Source of the DNA: a virus
Virus record (IMG/VR): IMGVR_UViG_3300030060_006665
Span: 1 to 38,575 of that record
Reading direction: 5' to 3' (one strand)
DNA length: 38,575 nt
The translations under genes and the position numbers were made by a program. The notes under the pieces were generated by a model. It saw only the letters and a program-made list of their open reading frames with translations. It was not told the DNA's origin and searched no databases. Shown one piece after another: positions 30,643 through 37,525 of this stretch (the stretch's first letter is position 1; every line of letters starts with the position of its first letter).

Positions 30643-30927
30643 ATGATTCAGTATTACGAATGGTGGCTCCGAGAGCCTAATGGAAATCTAGACTTCAGTG
30701 ACAGCTTGCCGCCTAAGTGGCTCGCCGAGGACGGCGAGGTCATGCTGTGCTTCACGGTCTGGGTTGATGATCATGGGGTGAAGGAGCGTCACTACGCATA
30801 CGTTGATTCCGATACCGGGGAGCTGCCTCGCACCTTTGAGGACTGCGACGGAGATTCCCGCTGGAACCCTGAATCGATACTGGTTCCAGACGAATACCAC
30901 GACGAACTCAGGAGGACCGAGCGATGA
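30643..30927 (+). CDS. Hypothetical early protein, first gene of operon 2
   Basis: A 94-aa acidic protein with start ATG 30643 behind an AGAGAGG site; an upstream TTG frame begins inside the promoter and is rejected. It starts MIQYYEWWLREPNGNLDFSD and is rich in Trp, Tyr, Asp and Glu, perhaps a DNA mimic, but no family is recognised. It is coupled by ATGA to the next gene and transcribed from the 30568 promoter. Confidence 0.75.
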   Translation: MIQYYEWWLREPNGNLDFSDSLPPKWLAEDGEVMLCFTVWVDDHGVKERHYAYVDSDTGELPRTFEDCDGDSRWNPESILVPDEYHDELRRTER

Positions 30928-31133
30928 AACCCAAATTCAAACCAGCAAACGACAAGCAGATCAAGACGTTGAGCGATAGCGTCGCAAGCCTCGAGCACTC
31001 AACAATGGTGCTCGCCTTTGAACTGCAAGAGGAGCGCAATAAGCAGGCTCTTTCTTTTATGGTGCTGGCTGTCCTGCAGTCCTGCGCCGATCTGATGAAA
31101 ACAATGGGGGAGATTTATGATGAGGACGAATAG
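30924..31133 (+). CDS. Small helical early protein
   Basis: A 69-aa mostly alpha-helical protein beginning MKPKFKPANDKQIKTLSDSV with an amphipathic Met/Gln/Leu-rich middle (QALSFMVLAVLQSCADLMKT) and an acidic end. The hydrophobic middle might be a dimer interface rather than a membrane span. No function can be assigned. Both ends overlap the neighbours. Confidence 0.7.
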   Translation: MKPKFKPANDKQIKTLSDSVASLEHSTMVLAFELQEERNKQALSFMVLAVLQSCADLMKTMGEIYDEDE

Positions 31134-31263
31134 CCAAGCACGACCAGCGCCATGGCGGCGATGGACCCGTAACGATTTACACATGCGCGCCATGTATTGT
31201 TTCGCAGCAGGATTTGGCTCTGGTTTTATCTACGCTGCCATCATCTGGAGTTTAACGCGATGA
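31120..31263 (+). CDS. Small single-span membrane protein
   Basis: A 47-aa protein with an Arg/Pro/Trp-rich N-terminal half (MRTNSQARPAPWRRWTRNDL) and a hydrophobic segment (FAAGFGSGFIYAAIIWSL) ending TR. Positive charges before the span predict cytoplasmic N-terminus. A GGGGGAG site precedes the ATG, the start overlaps the previous gene and the TGA overlaps the next ATG (ATGA). This complete coupling makes it a convincing small gene. Early phage membrane peptides often serve superinfection exclusion, but that is speculation here. Confidence 0.65.
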   Translation: MRTNSQARPAPWRRWTRNDLHMRAMYCFAAGFGSGFIYAAIIWSLTR

Positions 31264-31937
31264 AGCCAGGAACCAAAAAGAAATACGGCAAGAAGAAGCA
31301 AGCAAGAGACAAGCAGATCTTGCGACGGTACATTCAATTGATCGGGGAGACCGAGCAAGGGCAAGCAGGTATTACCCCAGATGACACACCAAGGTGGCAC
31401 CATCTGATCGTTGCTCGATTGGCTGTGGAATTCCGCATGGAGCGCGCATACATCAAGAAGTGCATCAGGAGTGCAGCGACGAGGAGCACCAACGATCGCA
31501 TGGTTTCTGCCATGACGGGTTGGATACCAGGAATCCAGATTGCATGGGGTGGCGACGATGCCATCGCAGCTGTTGATATCGACCCGGACGAAGCAGTTCG
31601 AAGACTGGTGGCTGAACTCGAGGGAAAGCCTAGGTCGGTGGGCGACATGCTGCCTACCGAACTGATTCTGCAGATCCAAGAGCACATGCCAGAAGGTGGT
31701 CGTATTACGATTCCGCCACGACCGCGCAGCGAGGACGATGGCATCCGTATTCGGCGCATGATCCCGACCGAGGAGGTCATCCGCCAGGATGTGATGATGA
31801 CATACGACCGAGTGAACAACAGCAGCCTGAGAGCCATCGGCGAGGTTTACGGAATCTCGCATGCACGCGTGGATACGATCTCGGTCGAGACACTAAAGAA
31901 AATTGCACAAACCTGCGTAAAAGGGGTTGACCTTTGA
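31260..31937 (+). CDS. DNA-binding protein with sigma-region-4-like C-terminal helix-turn-helix
   Basis: A 225-aa protein with ATG 31260. The N-terminus is very basic (MKPGTKKKYGKKKQARDKQI). About residues 45-72 contain a helix pair (IVARLAVEFRMERAYIKKCI). The C-terminal segment 188-216 reads LRAIGEVYGISHARVDTISV followed by ETLKKIA, closely following the sigma70 region 4.2 pattern (L-x-x-hydrophobic-G-x-x-aromatic-x-hydrophobic-S/T-x-x-R-V-x-x-I-x-x-x-x-L-K-K). It could be a phage sigma-like or middle/late transcription activator, or a replication initiator binding the repeats. The middle has no recognised domain. Confidence 0.65.
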   Translation: MKPGTKKKYGKKKQARDKQILRRYIQLIGETEQGQAGITPDDTPRWHHLIVARLAVEFRMERAYIKKCIRSAATRSTNDRMVSAMTGWIPGIQIAWGGDDAIAAVDIDPDEAVRRLVAELEGKPRSVGDMLPTELILQIQEHMPEGGRITIPPRPRSEDDGIRIRRMIPTEEVIRQDVMMTYDRVNNSSLRAIGEVYGISHARVDTISVETLKKIAQTCVKGVDL

Positions 31938-31967
31938 CGCATAAGCCCCCCATTAAGGGCGGGAGAG

Positions 31968-31978
31968 GACACCAACCA
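31968..31978 (+). repeat. GACACCAACCA motif, copy 3
   Basis: The last base of this copy is the A of the ATG at 31978. It follows a GGGAGAGG ribosome-site-like stretch and a short C-run/G-run inverted repeat (31945-31963). TTGACC and TTGACG occur 33-40 bp upstream, without a good -10 box. Confidence 0.8.
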
Positions 31979-32184
31979 TGCCAAGACTAGAAGACAAGAC
32001 ACTAAAGATCAGCGGCATCTATCAGTCGCAGCTTGGAGCACCTCGACGCATCAACGTTGAGTTGACCAGCGAGGACCTAGAATACATCGAAGCTGTGCTG
32101 CATTACATGCAGGACGACGGAGAGCCTACATGGGATGAGAATGTGCAGCGCATTGCAGCTGCTGTTACGGAGGCGATGCGATGA
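31978..32184 (+). CDS. Small hypothetical early protein
   Basis: A 68-aa acidic protein, MPRLEDKTLKISGIYQSQLG followed by a strand INVELTSED and a helix EYIEAVLHYMQDD. It looks like a small beta-beta-alpha fold. No family is recognised. It is the first gene after motif copy 3 and coupled by ATGA to the next gene, so it may head a translational or transcriptional sub-unit of operon 2. Confidence 0.72.
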   Translation: MPRLEDKTLKISGIYQSQLGAPRRINVELTSEDLEYIEAVLHYMQDDGEPTWDENVQRIAAAVTEAMR

Positions 32185-32480
32185 GCAACAACGATTACAT
32201 GTACGCACCATTCTGCGCCAAGTGCGGAACACAGGTAGGCGCTCCTCGCCTGGTTCCCGAAGACTACAAACCAGTTCGTACGCTGTGCTTTGTCTGCCCA
32301 GACGGCGAGAAGCAGAGGCCGATGAGCGATGACAAGTTCGAGGTCTTGCAGGCTCTGATCAAGAGTGGCGAGGTCGACCGTCGAGCGCGCCAGTTGGCAG
32401 CGCAGTTGGCGCACAGGATGTTCGAGCAGCCTAGCTATAGGCTTGGCGACGAACTACCGCTGACCGAGGAGGACTTCTAA
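32181..32480 (+). CDS. Small zinc-binding early protein
   Basis: A 99-aa protein with two Cys pairs, CAKC (about 12-15) and CFVC (about 36-39), spaced like a zinc ribbon, followed by an acidic/helical C-terminal part. It may bind nucleic acid or a host protein. It is coupled at the start by ATGA and at the end by TAATG to its neighbours. Confidence 0.72.
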   Translation: MSNNDYMYAPFCAKCGTQVGAPRLVPEDYKPVRTLCFVCPDGEKQRPMSDDKFEVLQALIKSGEVDRRARQLAAQLAHRMFEQPSYRLGDELPLTEEDF

Positions 32481-32887
32481 TGCTCTGGGATGCAATGTTG
32501 AAGGCAGCCAAAGGTGGCATGCCCCTGGATGAGATGCGAGACAAGCTGAAGTCTTGCGGGTACGAACTCTGCACCAAGCGCTTTTACGGATCGTCCGAGA
32601 ATGCGCTGATCGAAAGCGACCTGCACCTGTACAACGCACTCAAAGCTGAGGGTTGGAGCGAGGCAGAGATCCAGCAGGATATGACTGCCGATGCTTGGTC
32701 CGAGGACGAGGAGGAGTGGGCTAATCATCCTGAGTTTATCGATGGTCAGGATTTCTTCCAGGCTGCGATGACAGCGGTAAAGAACAGCAAGCTGATGATC
32801 TGGTGTCGCAAGATCGAGGACGAGCGTCAGAACTTCCCGGAGGCAATGCGCCTGCTGGGATCACCACTTGAGGAGGTGGCGCAATGA
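32480..32887 (+). CDS. Hypothetical acidic early protein
   Basis: A 135-aa protein with strongly acidic helices (GWSEAEIQQDMTADAWSEDE), no membrane span and one CGYELCTKR segment. It appears all helical; the family is not recognised. The acidity could suit a DNA-mimic or protein-protein interaction role. It overlaps the preceding stop by one base (TAATG) and the following 42-aa gene by an ATGA. Confidence 0.72.
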   Translation: MLWDAMLKAAKGGMPLDEMRDKLKSCGYELCTKRFYGSSENALIESDLHLYNALKAEGWSEAEIQQDMTADAWSEDEEEWANHPEFIDGQDFFQAAMTAVKNSKLMIWCRKIEDERQNFPEAMRLLGSPLEEVAQ

Positions 32888-33012
32888 GCATGCAAGATGA
32901 ACTGGAGAAGATCGACTTCTTCAAGCGCACCAAGTTCAAAGGCTTTGCTACTGGGTTAAGCAAGCCAAAGCCTGCAAAGAAGAACTTAAAGCAGGAGGAC
33001 GAGCAGTCATGA
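32884..33012 (+). CDS. 42-aa hypothetical protein
   Basis: MSMQDELEKIDFFKRTKFKG followed by a Lys-rich tail with KPKPAKKNLKQED. It is accepted because the ATG overlaps the upstream TGA and its TGA overlaps the downstream ATG (ATGA both sides), and without it there would be an unexplained 121-bp hole in a tightly packed operon. The AGGAGG-like stretch (GAGGAGG, 32871-32877) upstream gives a good ribosome site. Probably nucleic-acid or protein binding. Confidence 0.65.
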   Translation: MSMQDELEKIDFFKRTKFKGFATGLSKPKPAKKNLKQEDEQS

Positions 33013-33422
33013 AGTGCGACGACCTGCCGATCTTTCAGTGGAGCGATGGCACGAGCACCCCGCTCGAGGATTCACCGATTCCGACTGTTGCCCCAGATTA
33101 CCCTGAGACAAACAGCACGACCGAGATGTTTGCCGAGTACCATCGGCGCAACCCGGCTGTGTACCGTGCCTTGCTGACGCTGGCCTACGACCTGCGCCGA
33201 CGAGGCAGGAAGGGCTTTGGCATGAAGGGATTGTTCGAGGTCCTTCGGTGGCAGCATGCACGCTTCAGTAGCGAGGACGAGCCGCTCAAGCTGAACAACC
33301 TATTCACGTCATACTACTCGCGCTTGATGATGCACAACGAACCTAGCCTGCGTGGCTTCTTTAAGTTGCGACGCATGGTCGATGACTTTGACCCAACCAA
33401 AATAGAAATGGAGACACCATGA
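33009..33422 (+). CDS. Conserved phage protein of unknown function (FAEYHRRNPAVY pattern)
   Basis: A 137-aa protein. The segment FAEYHRRNPAVYRALLTLAY, then GFGMKGLFEVLRW, then LNNLFTSYYSRLMM and LRGFFKLRR form a pattern I know from many phage and prophage hypothetical proteins in replication/recombination regions. It is helical with conserved His/Asn/Arg positions, suggesting nucleic-acid binding. It lies just before the RecE/annealing pair. Confidence 0.75.
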   Translation: MKCDDLPIFQWSDGTSTPLEDSPIPTVAPDYPETNSTTEMFAEYHRRNPAVYRALLTLAYDLRRRGRKGFGMKGLFEVLRWQHARFSSEDEPLKLNNLFTSYYSRLMMHNEPSLRGFFKLRRMVDDFDPTKIEMETP

Positions 33423-33652
33423 GTATTGTAGACCCAGCAGCGTGGAGCAGGCTGCAGCGCTTTATTGAAACAGCGAGGAAGTCCCTCGAGGCTGTCGAGG
33501 ATGCGTTTGATGACACGATGGAGGCTGACGATGCCTCTACCCCTGCAGAAGCAGAGAAACTGCGTAGGGCTTCGGTTCGACTGGAGGCTGCAGGTGTTAA
33601 CCTTTGTTACGAGGTCGGTGTGTTTGTGAAGAAGGAGGTAAGCAATGGATAG
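33419..33652 (+). CDS. Small helical protein
   Basis: A 77-aa all-helical acidic protein beginning MSIVDPAAWSRLQRFIETAR. Amphipathic helices (LEAVEDAFDDTMEADD) suggest a coiled-coil dimer. It overlaps its neighbours at both ends (4 and 8 nt). It lies immediately before the RecE-like nuclease and may be a partner or regulator, but there is no motif evidence. Confidence 0.7.
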   Translation: MSIVDPAAWSRLQRFIETARKSLEAVEDAFDDTMEADDASTPAEAEKLRRASVRLEAAGVNLCYEVGVFVKKEVSNG

Positions 33653-34472
33653 CTACCATAGTCTTAACCCGTTTACCGATGGTGTTAACTGGTCCTTCCT
33701 AGTGAAGGCTCACGCTGGCCTCGGTGGTTCCTGGTCCCAAGCCTACCACGACACGTTCGTTGAGCGACCACAGCCAAATGATGCTATGCGCTTCGGAACC
33801 CTGGTCCACACCATGGTGCTCGAGCCTGACAGCATGAACAGCGAGTTCGTCGTGGCACCCGAGGGAATGAGCAAGCGCACCAAAGCATACAAAGCACTGG
33901 TCGAAACCAACCCGGACAAGATGGTGATTACTCCTGACGATTTGCGCCGTGCTGGAGAAATGAAGGCAGCGCTCATGGCACAGGAGGAAGCAAAGCGCCT
34001 GCTTTGGATGACCGATGGTGCAAACGAACAGGTAGTACAGGAGGTGTTTAAGGTCGACGGACAGGACGTGCCAGTGCGCGCCAAGGTGGATCGGCAGTAC
34101 TGGGACGATGATGGATCGCTCGTCGTTGTTGATCTTAAAACCACCAAGAACCCGAGTAAGGCTAAGTTCGTACGTTCGATTATGGACTTCGGATACTTGG
34201 GGCAGCTTGCGTTTTACGCTGACATGATCGGCGCAGCGCAGGCTAAGATCGTCGCAGTGCAAAGCGTTGCACCCTATCAGGTGACAGTGGTGAGTTTTGA
34301 CACCGAAGCGATGCAGTACGGACGTGAACTCTATAAGGACTTGCTGATCGAGTATGCGCCGAAGAGAGCACAGGAGTTGGTCAACCCTGGTCCACACAAT
34401 TGGCCACAGTGCGACCCTGTTGTACGGTTTACAATCGATGACGTGCCACCATGGCACCGGAGGAAGAAGTGA
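33645..34472 (+). CDS. RecE/exonuclease VIII-like PD-(D/E)xK nuclease
   Basis: A 275-aa nuclease of the recombination module. The N-terminal motif FGTLVHTMVLEP (50-61) and the core VPVRAKVDRQYWDDDG followed by VVDLKTTKNPSKAKF (about 142-175) with GYLGQLAFYADM (about 182-193) are diagnostic of the RecE/PDDEXK_1 group; the Asp of VDL, Lys of KTT and downstream Gln/Tyr are the active-site positions. It would degrade double-stranded ends 5'-3' to give single-stranded tails for the annealing protein encoded next. The gene pair overlaps (TGATG), as expected for partners. Confidence 0.9.
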   Translation: MDSYHSLNPFTDGVNWSFLVKAHAGLGGSWSQAYHDTFVERPQPNDAMRFGTLVHTMVLEPDSMNSEFVVAPEGMSKRTKAYKALVETNPDKMVITPDDLRRAGEMKAALMAQEEAKRLLWMTDGANEQVVQEVFKVDGQDVPVRAKVDRQYWDDDGSLVVVDLKTTKNPSKAKFVRSIMDFGYLGQLAFYADMIGAAQAKIVAVQSVAPYQVTVVSFDTEAMQYGRELYKDLLIEYAPKRAQELVNPGPHNWPQCDPVVRFTIDDVPPWHRRKK

Positions 34473-35182
34473 TGATGTATGTCAGTCCACAAAGCCACAT
34501 GGAATTATGGGACAGCCTCTGCAAGACCGATCCCAAGCACACTCGAGGCTTTAGCACGAGGAGCGGCTTCAAGGGCACGACTATCGATGCGATGTGGCTC
34601 GTAAAGCGCATGACCGAAACCTTCGGACCTGCTGGTAGTGGCTGGGGCTGGGATCAGAGCACACGAGAAGTGTCCGTACCTATGCCTGATGGTCAAATCG
34701 AGATGCTGGCAATCGCTATGGTTAAGATCTGGTGGTGGGACTCGTCTGCGAACGAGCGGCGCTACGTGCCAGAGCAGACCGGCTCAGCTCCTCTGGTCCT
34801 GAAGCGCAAGCGAGGACCATTGCTAGACGAGGAGGCACACAAGAAGGCTACCACCAACGCATTCTCGAAGGGGTGCAGCTACCTTGGGCTGGGCGCCGAT
34901 GTGTTTATGGGTCAGTACGACGACAATCGCTACGTCCAGGAGGTTTCTCGGCATTACGCAGAGAAGGAGCGAGCAGTAGTCGAAACACCGAAAGCCGCAA
35001 AGGCTACAGGCATGGAGCCAACGTACAGGGACGACATACTGGACGCTGACACCGAAGCTGACCTGATCGTCATTGCAGAGTCGATCGGCAAGGACGGAAG
35101 TTTATCAGCAGCGCAGAAGGCAAGCCTGCGTCAGCTGTGGGCAGAGCAGAAAACACGCATCGCAATGAACAGCGATGATTAA
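34472..35182 (+). CDS. Single-strand annealing protein (Rad52/Sak-like candidate)
   Basis: A 236-aa protein starting at ATG 34472, favoured over ATG 34451 because GGAGGA lies 7 nt upstream. The segments HMELWDSLCKTDPKHTRGF, FKGTTIDAMWLVKRMTETFG followed by GSGWGW, and HKKATTNAFSKGCSYLGLGA followed by DVFMGQYDDNRYV match phage proteins usually called Rad52- or Sak-type annealases. It pairs with the upstream RecE-like exonuclease and the downstream SSB to make a recombination and recombination-dependent replication module. The exact annealase family was assigned from memory of these motifs. Confidence 0.8.
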   Translation: MMYVSPQSHMELWDSLCKTDPKHTRGFSTRSGFKGTTIDAMWLVKRMTETFGPAGSGWGWDQSTREVSVPMPDGQIEMLAIAMVKIWWWDSSANERRYVPEQTGSAPLVLKRKRGPLLDEEAHKKATTNAFSKGCSYLGLGADVFMGQYDDNRYVQEVSRHYAEKERAVVETPKAAKATGMEPTYRDDILDADTEADLIVIAESIGKDGSLSAAQKASLRQLWAEQKTRIAMNSDD

Positions 35183-35214
35183 AACAACCGCATAAAGCGG
35201 AAAGAGAGGGTGCA

Positions 35215-35616
35215 ATGGGTCTTAATAGGCAACAAATTCTGGGCAACTTGGGACGAGATCCCGAGGTGCGCCATACCAACAGTGGCACTGCAGTTGCCAC
35301 GCTGAGGATCGGAGCATCCACCAGAGAGAAGGTGGACGGCGAATGGACTAGCGTCACCGAATGGTTCGACTGTGTGGTCTGGGGCAATCAGGCAGAGATC
35401 GCCGGAAAGCACTTGTCGAAAGGCGAGCAGGTGTACATCGAAGGACGCACCAAGACGCGCCAGTACACCGACAAGGAAGGACAGGAGCGATACAAGACCG
35501 AGGTGCAGGTGGATCGCATGGAGTTTGCTGGTGGCAGTCGAAGCCAAAGTAACAACAATAAGCGCTCGCAATACGGCGAGCAACATTACGACCGAGGAGG
35601 GGACGTACCGTTTTGA
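35215..35616 (+). CDS. ssb: Single-stranded DNA-binding protein
   Basis: A 133-aa OB-fold protein with the standard SSB layout: QQILGNLGRDPEVRHTNSGT, ATLRIG, WTSVTEWFDCVVWGNQAEIA, LSKGEQVYIEGRTKTRQY, TEVQVDRMEF, and a short polar linker ending in DVPF, the typical C-terminal tip for partner recruitment. It protects single strands and should recruit the host replication machinery. An AGAGAGGG ribosome site follows a small CCGC/GCGG hairpin in the 32-bp gap after the annealase. Confidence 0.95.
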   Translation: MGLNRQQILGNLGRDPEVRHTNSGTAVATLRIGASTREKVDGEWTSVTEWFDCVVWGNQAEIAGKHLSKGEQVYIEGRTKTRQYTDKEGQERYKTEVQVDRMEFAGGSRSQSNNNKRSQYGEQHYDRGGDVPF

Positions 35617-35975
35617 ATCAGGAACAAAACATAGAAGAGCAGCTGACAGAAGAGCAGGACATAAAGCTAAAGGCAGCAGAAGAGACGGCAAACTTCTTGT
35701 CACAGATCGACAAGATGATTGACCACCACGCTGACTGCTTGGCTTTGTTCACCGAGCAGAAGATGACCTGGTTGCAGCGAGCCTGCATGATCCGGGGAGT
35801 TGACGCAGTACGCACTAACGTAGGCTATGGCATGAGGCTTTACTGGGCGACTGTTGAGGGAGAGGTTGTGAGGGATGATGACGATGAGCCTATGAAGGAA
35901 ATCGCCAGCCTTAACGACATCCTGTCTATTTCGCTACCTAAGCAGGACGCAGAGGTTAACGGTGCCGACACTTGA
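35613..35975 (+). CDS. Hypothetical protein between SSB and RusA
   Basis: A 120-aa acidic helical protein, read from TTG at 35613 overlapping the SSB stop (TTGA). It begins MNQEQNIEEQLTEEQDIKLK, with a coiled-coil-like start, then QKMTWLQRACMIRGVDAVRT and a basic-acidic C-terminal part. No family is recognised. It overlaps the RusA gene by 14 nt. It may be a replication accessory factor by context. Confidence 0.7.
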   Translation: MNQEQNIEEQLTEEQDIKLKAAEETANFLSQIDKMIDHHADCLALFTEQKMTWLQRACMIRGVDAVRTNVGYGMRLYWATVEGEVVRDDDDEPMKEIASLNDILSISLPKQDAEVNGADT

Positions 35976-36372
35976 AGTCTTTGTGCCTGGCAAGCCCGTC
36001 CCCAAACAGAGCGCACGCTTTGGGCGGGGGCGGGCATACCAGAAGAAGCGGATCACCGACTATCATGCCCTGGTGGCTTCCGCTGTGCACAATGCTGTGG
36101 TTACCCAAACAGAAGACTTTGCAAAGATGGTAGGTCCAGTACGAGTCGAGATCGACGCATACTGGGAATGGCCAAAGCGCACTCGCAAGTCCCTGTCGTC
36201 AACCGTTGCACCCAAGATTACACGTCCAGACAGCGACAACATCTGTAAGGCAGCGCTGGATGGGTGCTCTAGAGTGTGGGTTGATGATGCACAGGTTTGC
36301 GATTTGCGTATTCGCAAGTGGTACGCACCACAGGAACAAGTAGGAATCAGGATTAAAATCGAGGCAATATAA
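35962..36372 (+). CDS. rusA: RusA-type Holliday junction resolvase
   Basis: A 136-aa protein from GTG 35962. The core motif ITRPDSDNICKAALDG (87-101) with acidic residues Asp90 and Asp92, the downstream VWVDDAQVCDL with Asp108/109, and Lys119 in RKWY are the RusA metal-binding and catalytic pattern. Length is typical. It resolves four-way junctions, needed before packaging of replicated concatemers. It overlaps the previous gene by 14 nt and the next by TAATG. Confidence 0.93.
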   Translation: MPTLEVFVPGKPVPKQSARFGRGRAYQKKRITDYHALVASAVHNAVVTQTEDFAKMVGPVRVEIDAYWEWPKRTRKSLSSTVAPKITRPDSDNICKAALDGCSRVWVDDAQVCDLRIRKWYAPQEQVGIRIKIEAI

Positions 36373-37184
36373 TGGCTTTTATGGACGAGGTAATGAAGCA
36401 GTTGGGTGGCAGAGAACCGGATCTCTCTGACCCGCAGAGGCAGCCACCACCTAGAAGGTGCGCTGCTTGTGGCGAGAGCGTCGTTTACGAGTGGAAGCGT
36501 ATGGTTTCACGTCGACGCAAGGGATGGTGGGTCCTGTCTGAATGTGCAAGTTGCTCAGAACAAATCGCTTTGAGTAAGCACCTGGATGGCACTGACGAGT
36601 TGATAGCGTCAGCAAATATCCCCAGCATGTTTATCGGTTACAAGACAGGACGCACTACACCGTCACCGCTGCGAGACAACCTTTCTGTCGATAGTGATAA
36701 TAGCCATGTGTACGACAGGTGCCTTACTTATGTGGCGCCTCGATGGATCGTGTTCGCAGGCAGGGTTGGAGTCGGCAAGACAACGTGGGCTACAACCCTG
36801 CTCTGCGACCTGATCGACGAAAGGCAAGCAGGCAAGAAGCCCATGTGGGTTACCGAGTCAGGCTTCTTTCGTAACGCTGATAACGCAGCAGCGACCAGCC
36901 ATAGCGCCAGAGTCAGGGTCCTGCAGGATGCTATAGATGCATCGTTCCTGCTGCTCGATGACGTGGGTGGTAACAGACGAGAGCTGTCGTCATGGCAAGG
37001 TGGTGCGATACGTGACCTGATCGACGCAAGGCACAGCAACCACAAGCCAACGTTTATCACAACGAACTATAAGAGCTGGGATCGTCTCGCCGAGCGCTAT
37101 GGTGAGCACATTGTCAGCAGGCTTATTGATGCATCGAAGGGAATGCTGCTGATGGGCGGACCCGATAGGCGCTTAAAAAAGTGA
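36372..37184 (+). CDS. DnaC/IstB-type helicase loader ATPase
   Basis: A 270-aa AAA+ protein. A zinc-finger-like N-terminus has CAAC (30-33) and CASC (58-61). The ATPase core has Walker A GRVGVGKTT (130-138), Walker B FLLLDDVGG (192-200) and sensor-like TFITTNY (227-233) with an Arg further on (SRLID). It would load the host DnaB helicase on the phage origin, because no phage helicase, primase or polymerase is seen. It is last in operon 2, followed directly by a GC hairpin. Confidence 0.88.
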   Translation: MAFMDEVMKQLGGREPDLSDPQRQPPPRRCAACGESVVYEWKRMVSRRRKGWWVLSECASCSEQIALSKHLDGTDELIASANIPSMFIGYKTGRTTPSPLRDNLSVDSDNSHVYDRCLTYVAPRWIVFAGRVGVGKTTWATTLLCDLIDERQAGKKPMWVTESGFFRNADNAAATSHSARVRVLQDAIDASFLLLDDVGGNRRELSSWQGGAIRDLIDARHSNHKPTFITTNYKSWDRLAERYGEHIVSRLIDASKGMLLMGGPDRRLKK

Positions 37185-37208
37185 AGAGGGGGAACCACCC
37201 CCCCCTTC
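37175..37208 (-). terminator. Intrinsic terminator for late (minus) transcripts
   Basis: Arms 37183-37192 (GAAGAGGGGG) and the reverse-complementary 37199-37208 form a 10-bp stem with one mismatch. On the minus strand the stem is followed by AC and six T (37180-37175). It would stop late transcripts that run past the last late gene (37642) before they enter the helicase-loader gene antisense. On the plus strand the stem is not followed by T. Confidence 0.8.
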
Positions 37209-37209
37209 T

Positions 37210-37221
37210 AGACACCAACCA
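37210..37221 (+). repeat. AGACACCAACCA motif, copy 4
   Basis: It lies directly after the GC hairpin and ends on an ATG (37221) that opens a 9-codon frame, METMTEVIS, stopping before the next real gene. An inverted repeat ATGAC-TGAG-GTCAT (37230-37243) follows inside it. No sigma70 -10 is seen upstream. Confidence 0.8.
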
Positions 37222-37273
37222 TGGAAACCATGACTGAGGTCATTTCCTAACATCGAACATACGGGAGCGGCAA

Positions 37274-37525
37274 GTGGGTTATCGTGCATGTAAACATTGC
37301 GGCGCTGCGCCAGGTTTGGTTGGTACTAACAGAGCGCTGACTCGGCGCTTGGATGATCTGGAAAAACAGATTGCTGAGCTAAGACGAGAGCGCAACGAAT
37401 ACCGCAAGCAAGCACAGAAACTTACGAAGGAACTAGAACACAATGATGAGTGCCTCAAAAAGCTGCTCGACAAAATCGATCCCCTTGGAGAACGACCTAG
37501 CCGTCATGGCTTTCAACGAGATTGA
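37274..37525 (+). CDS. Small zinc-finger plus coiled-coil protein
   Basis: An 83-aa protein from GTG 37274 behind a GGGAG site. It begins MGYRACKHCGAAPGL, a CxxC knuckle with only one visible Cys pair plus a later Cys, followed by a long heptad coiled coil (RRLDDLEKQIAELRRERNEY and KELEHNDECLKKLL). It may dimerise and bind nucleic acid or a protein. It lies beyond the helicase-loader hairpin, headed by motif copy 4. Confidence 0.7.
   Translation: MGYRACKHCGAAPGLVGTNRALTRRLDDLEKQIAELRRERNEYRKQAQKLTKELEHNDECLKKLLDKIDPLGERPSRHGFQRD

Noticed and set aside
31230-31862. 210-aa minus frame opposite the sigma-like gene
   Set aside because: Antisense shadow without a ribosome site, in a region where every neighbour is on the plus strand.
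33699-34457. 252-aa minus frame opposite the RecE-like gene
   Set aside because: Antisense shadow. The plus frame has clear nuclease motifs and operon coupling.
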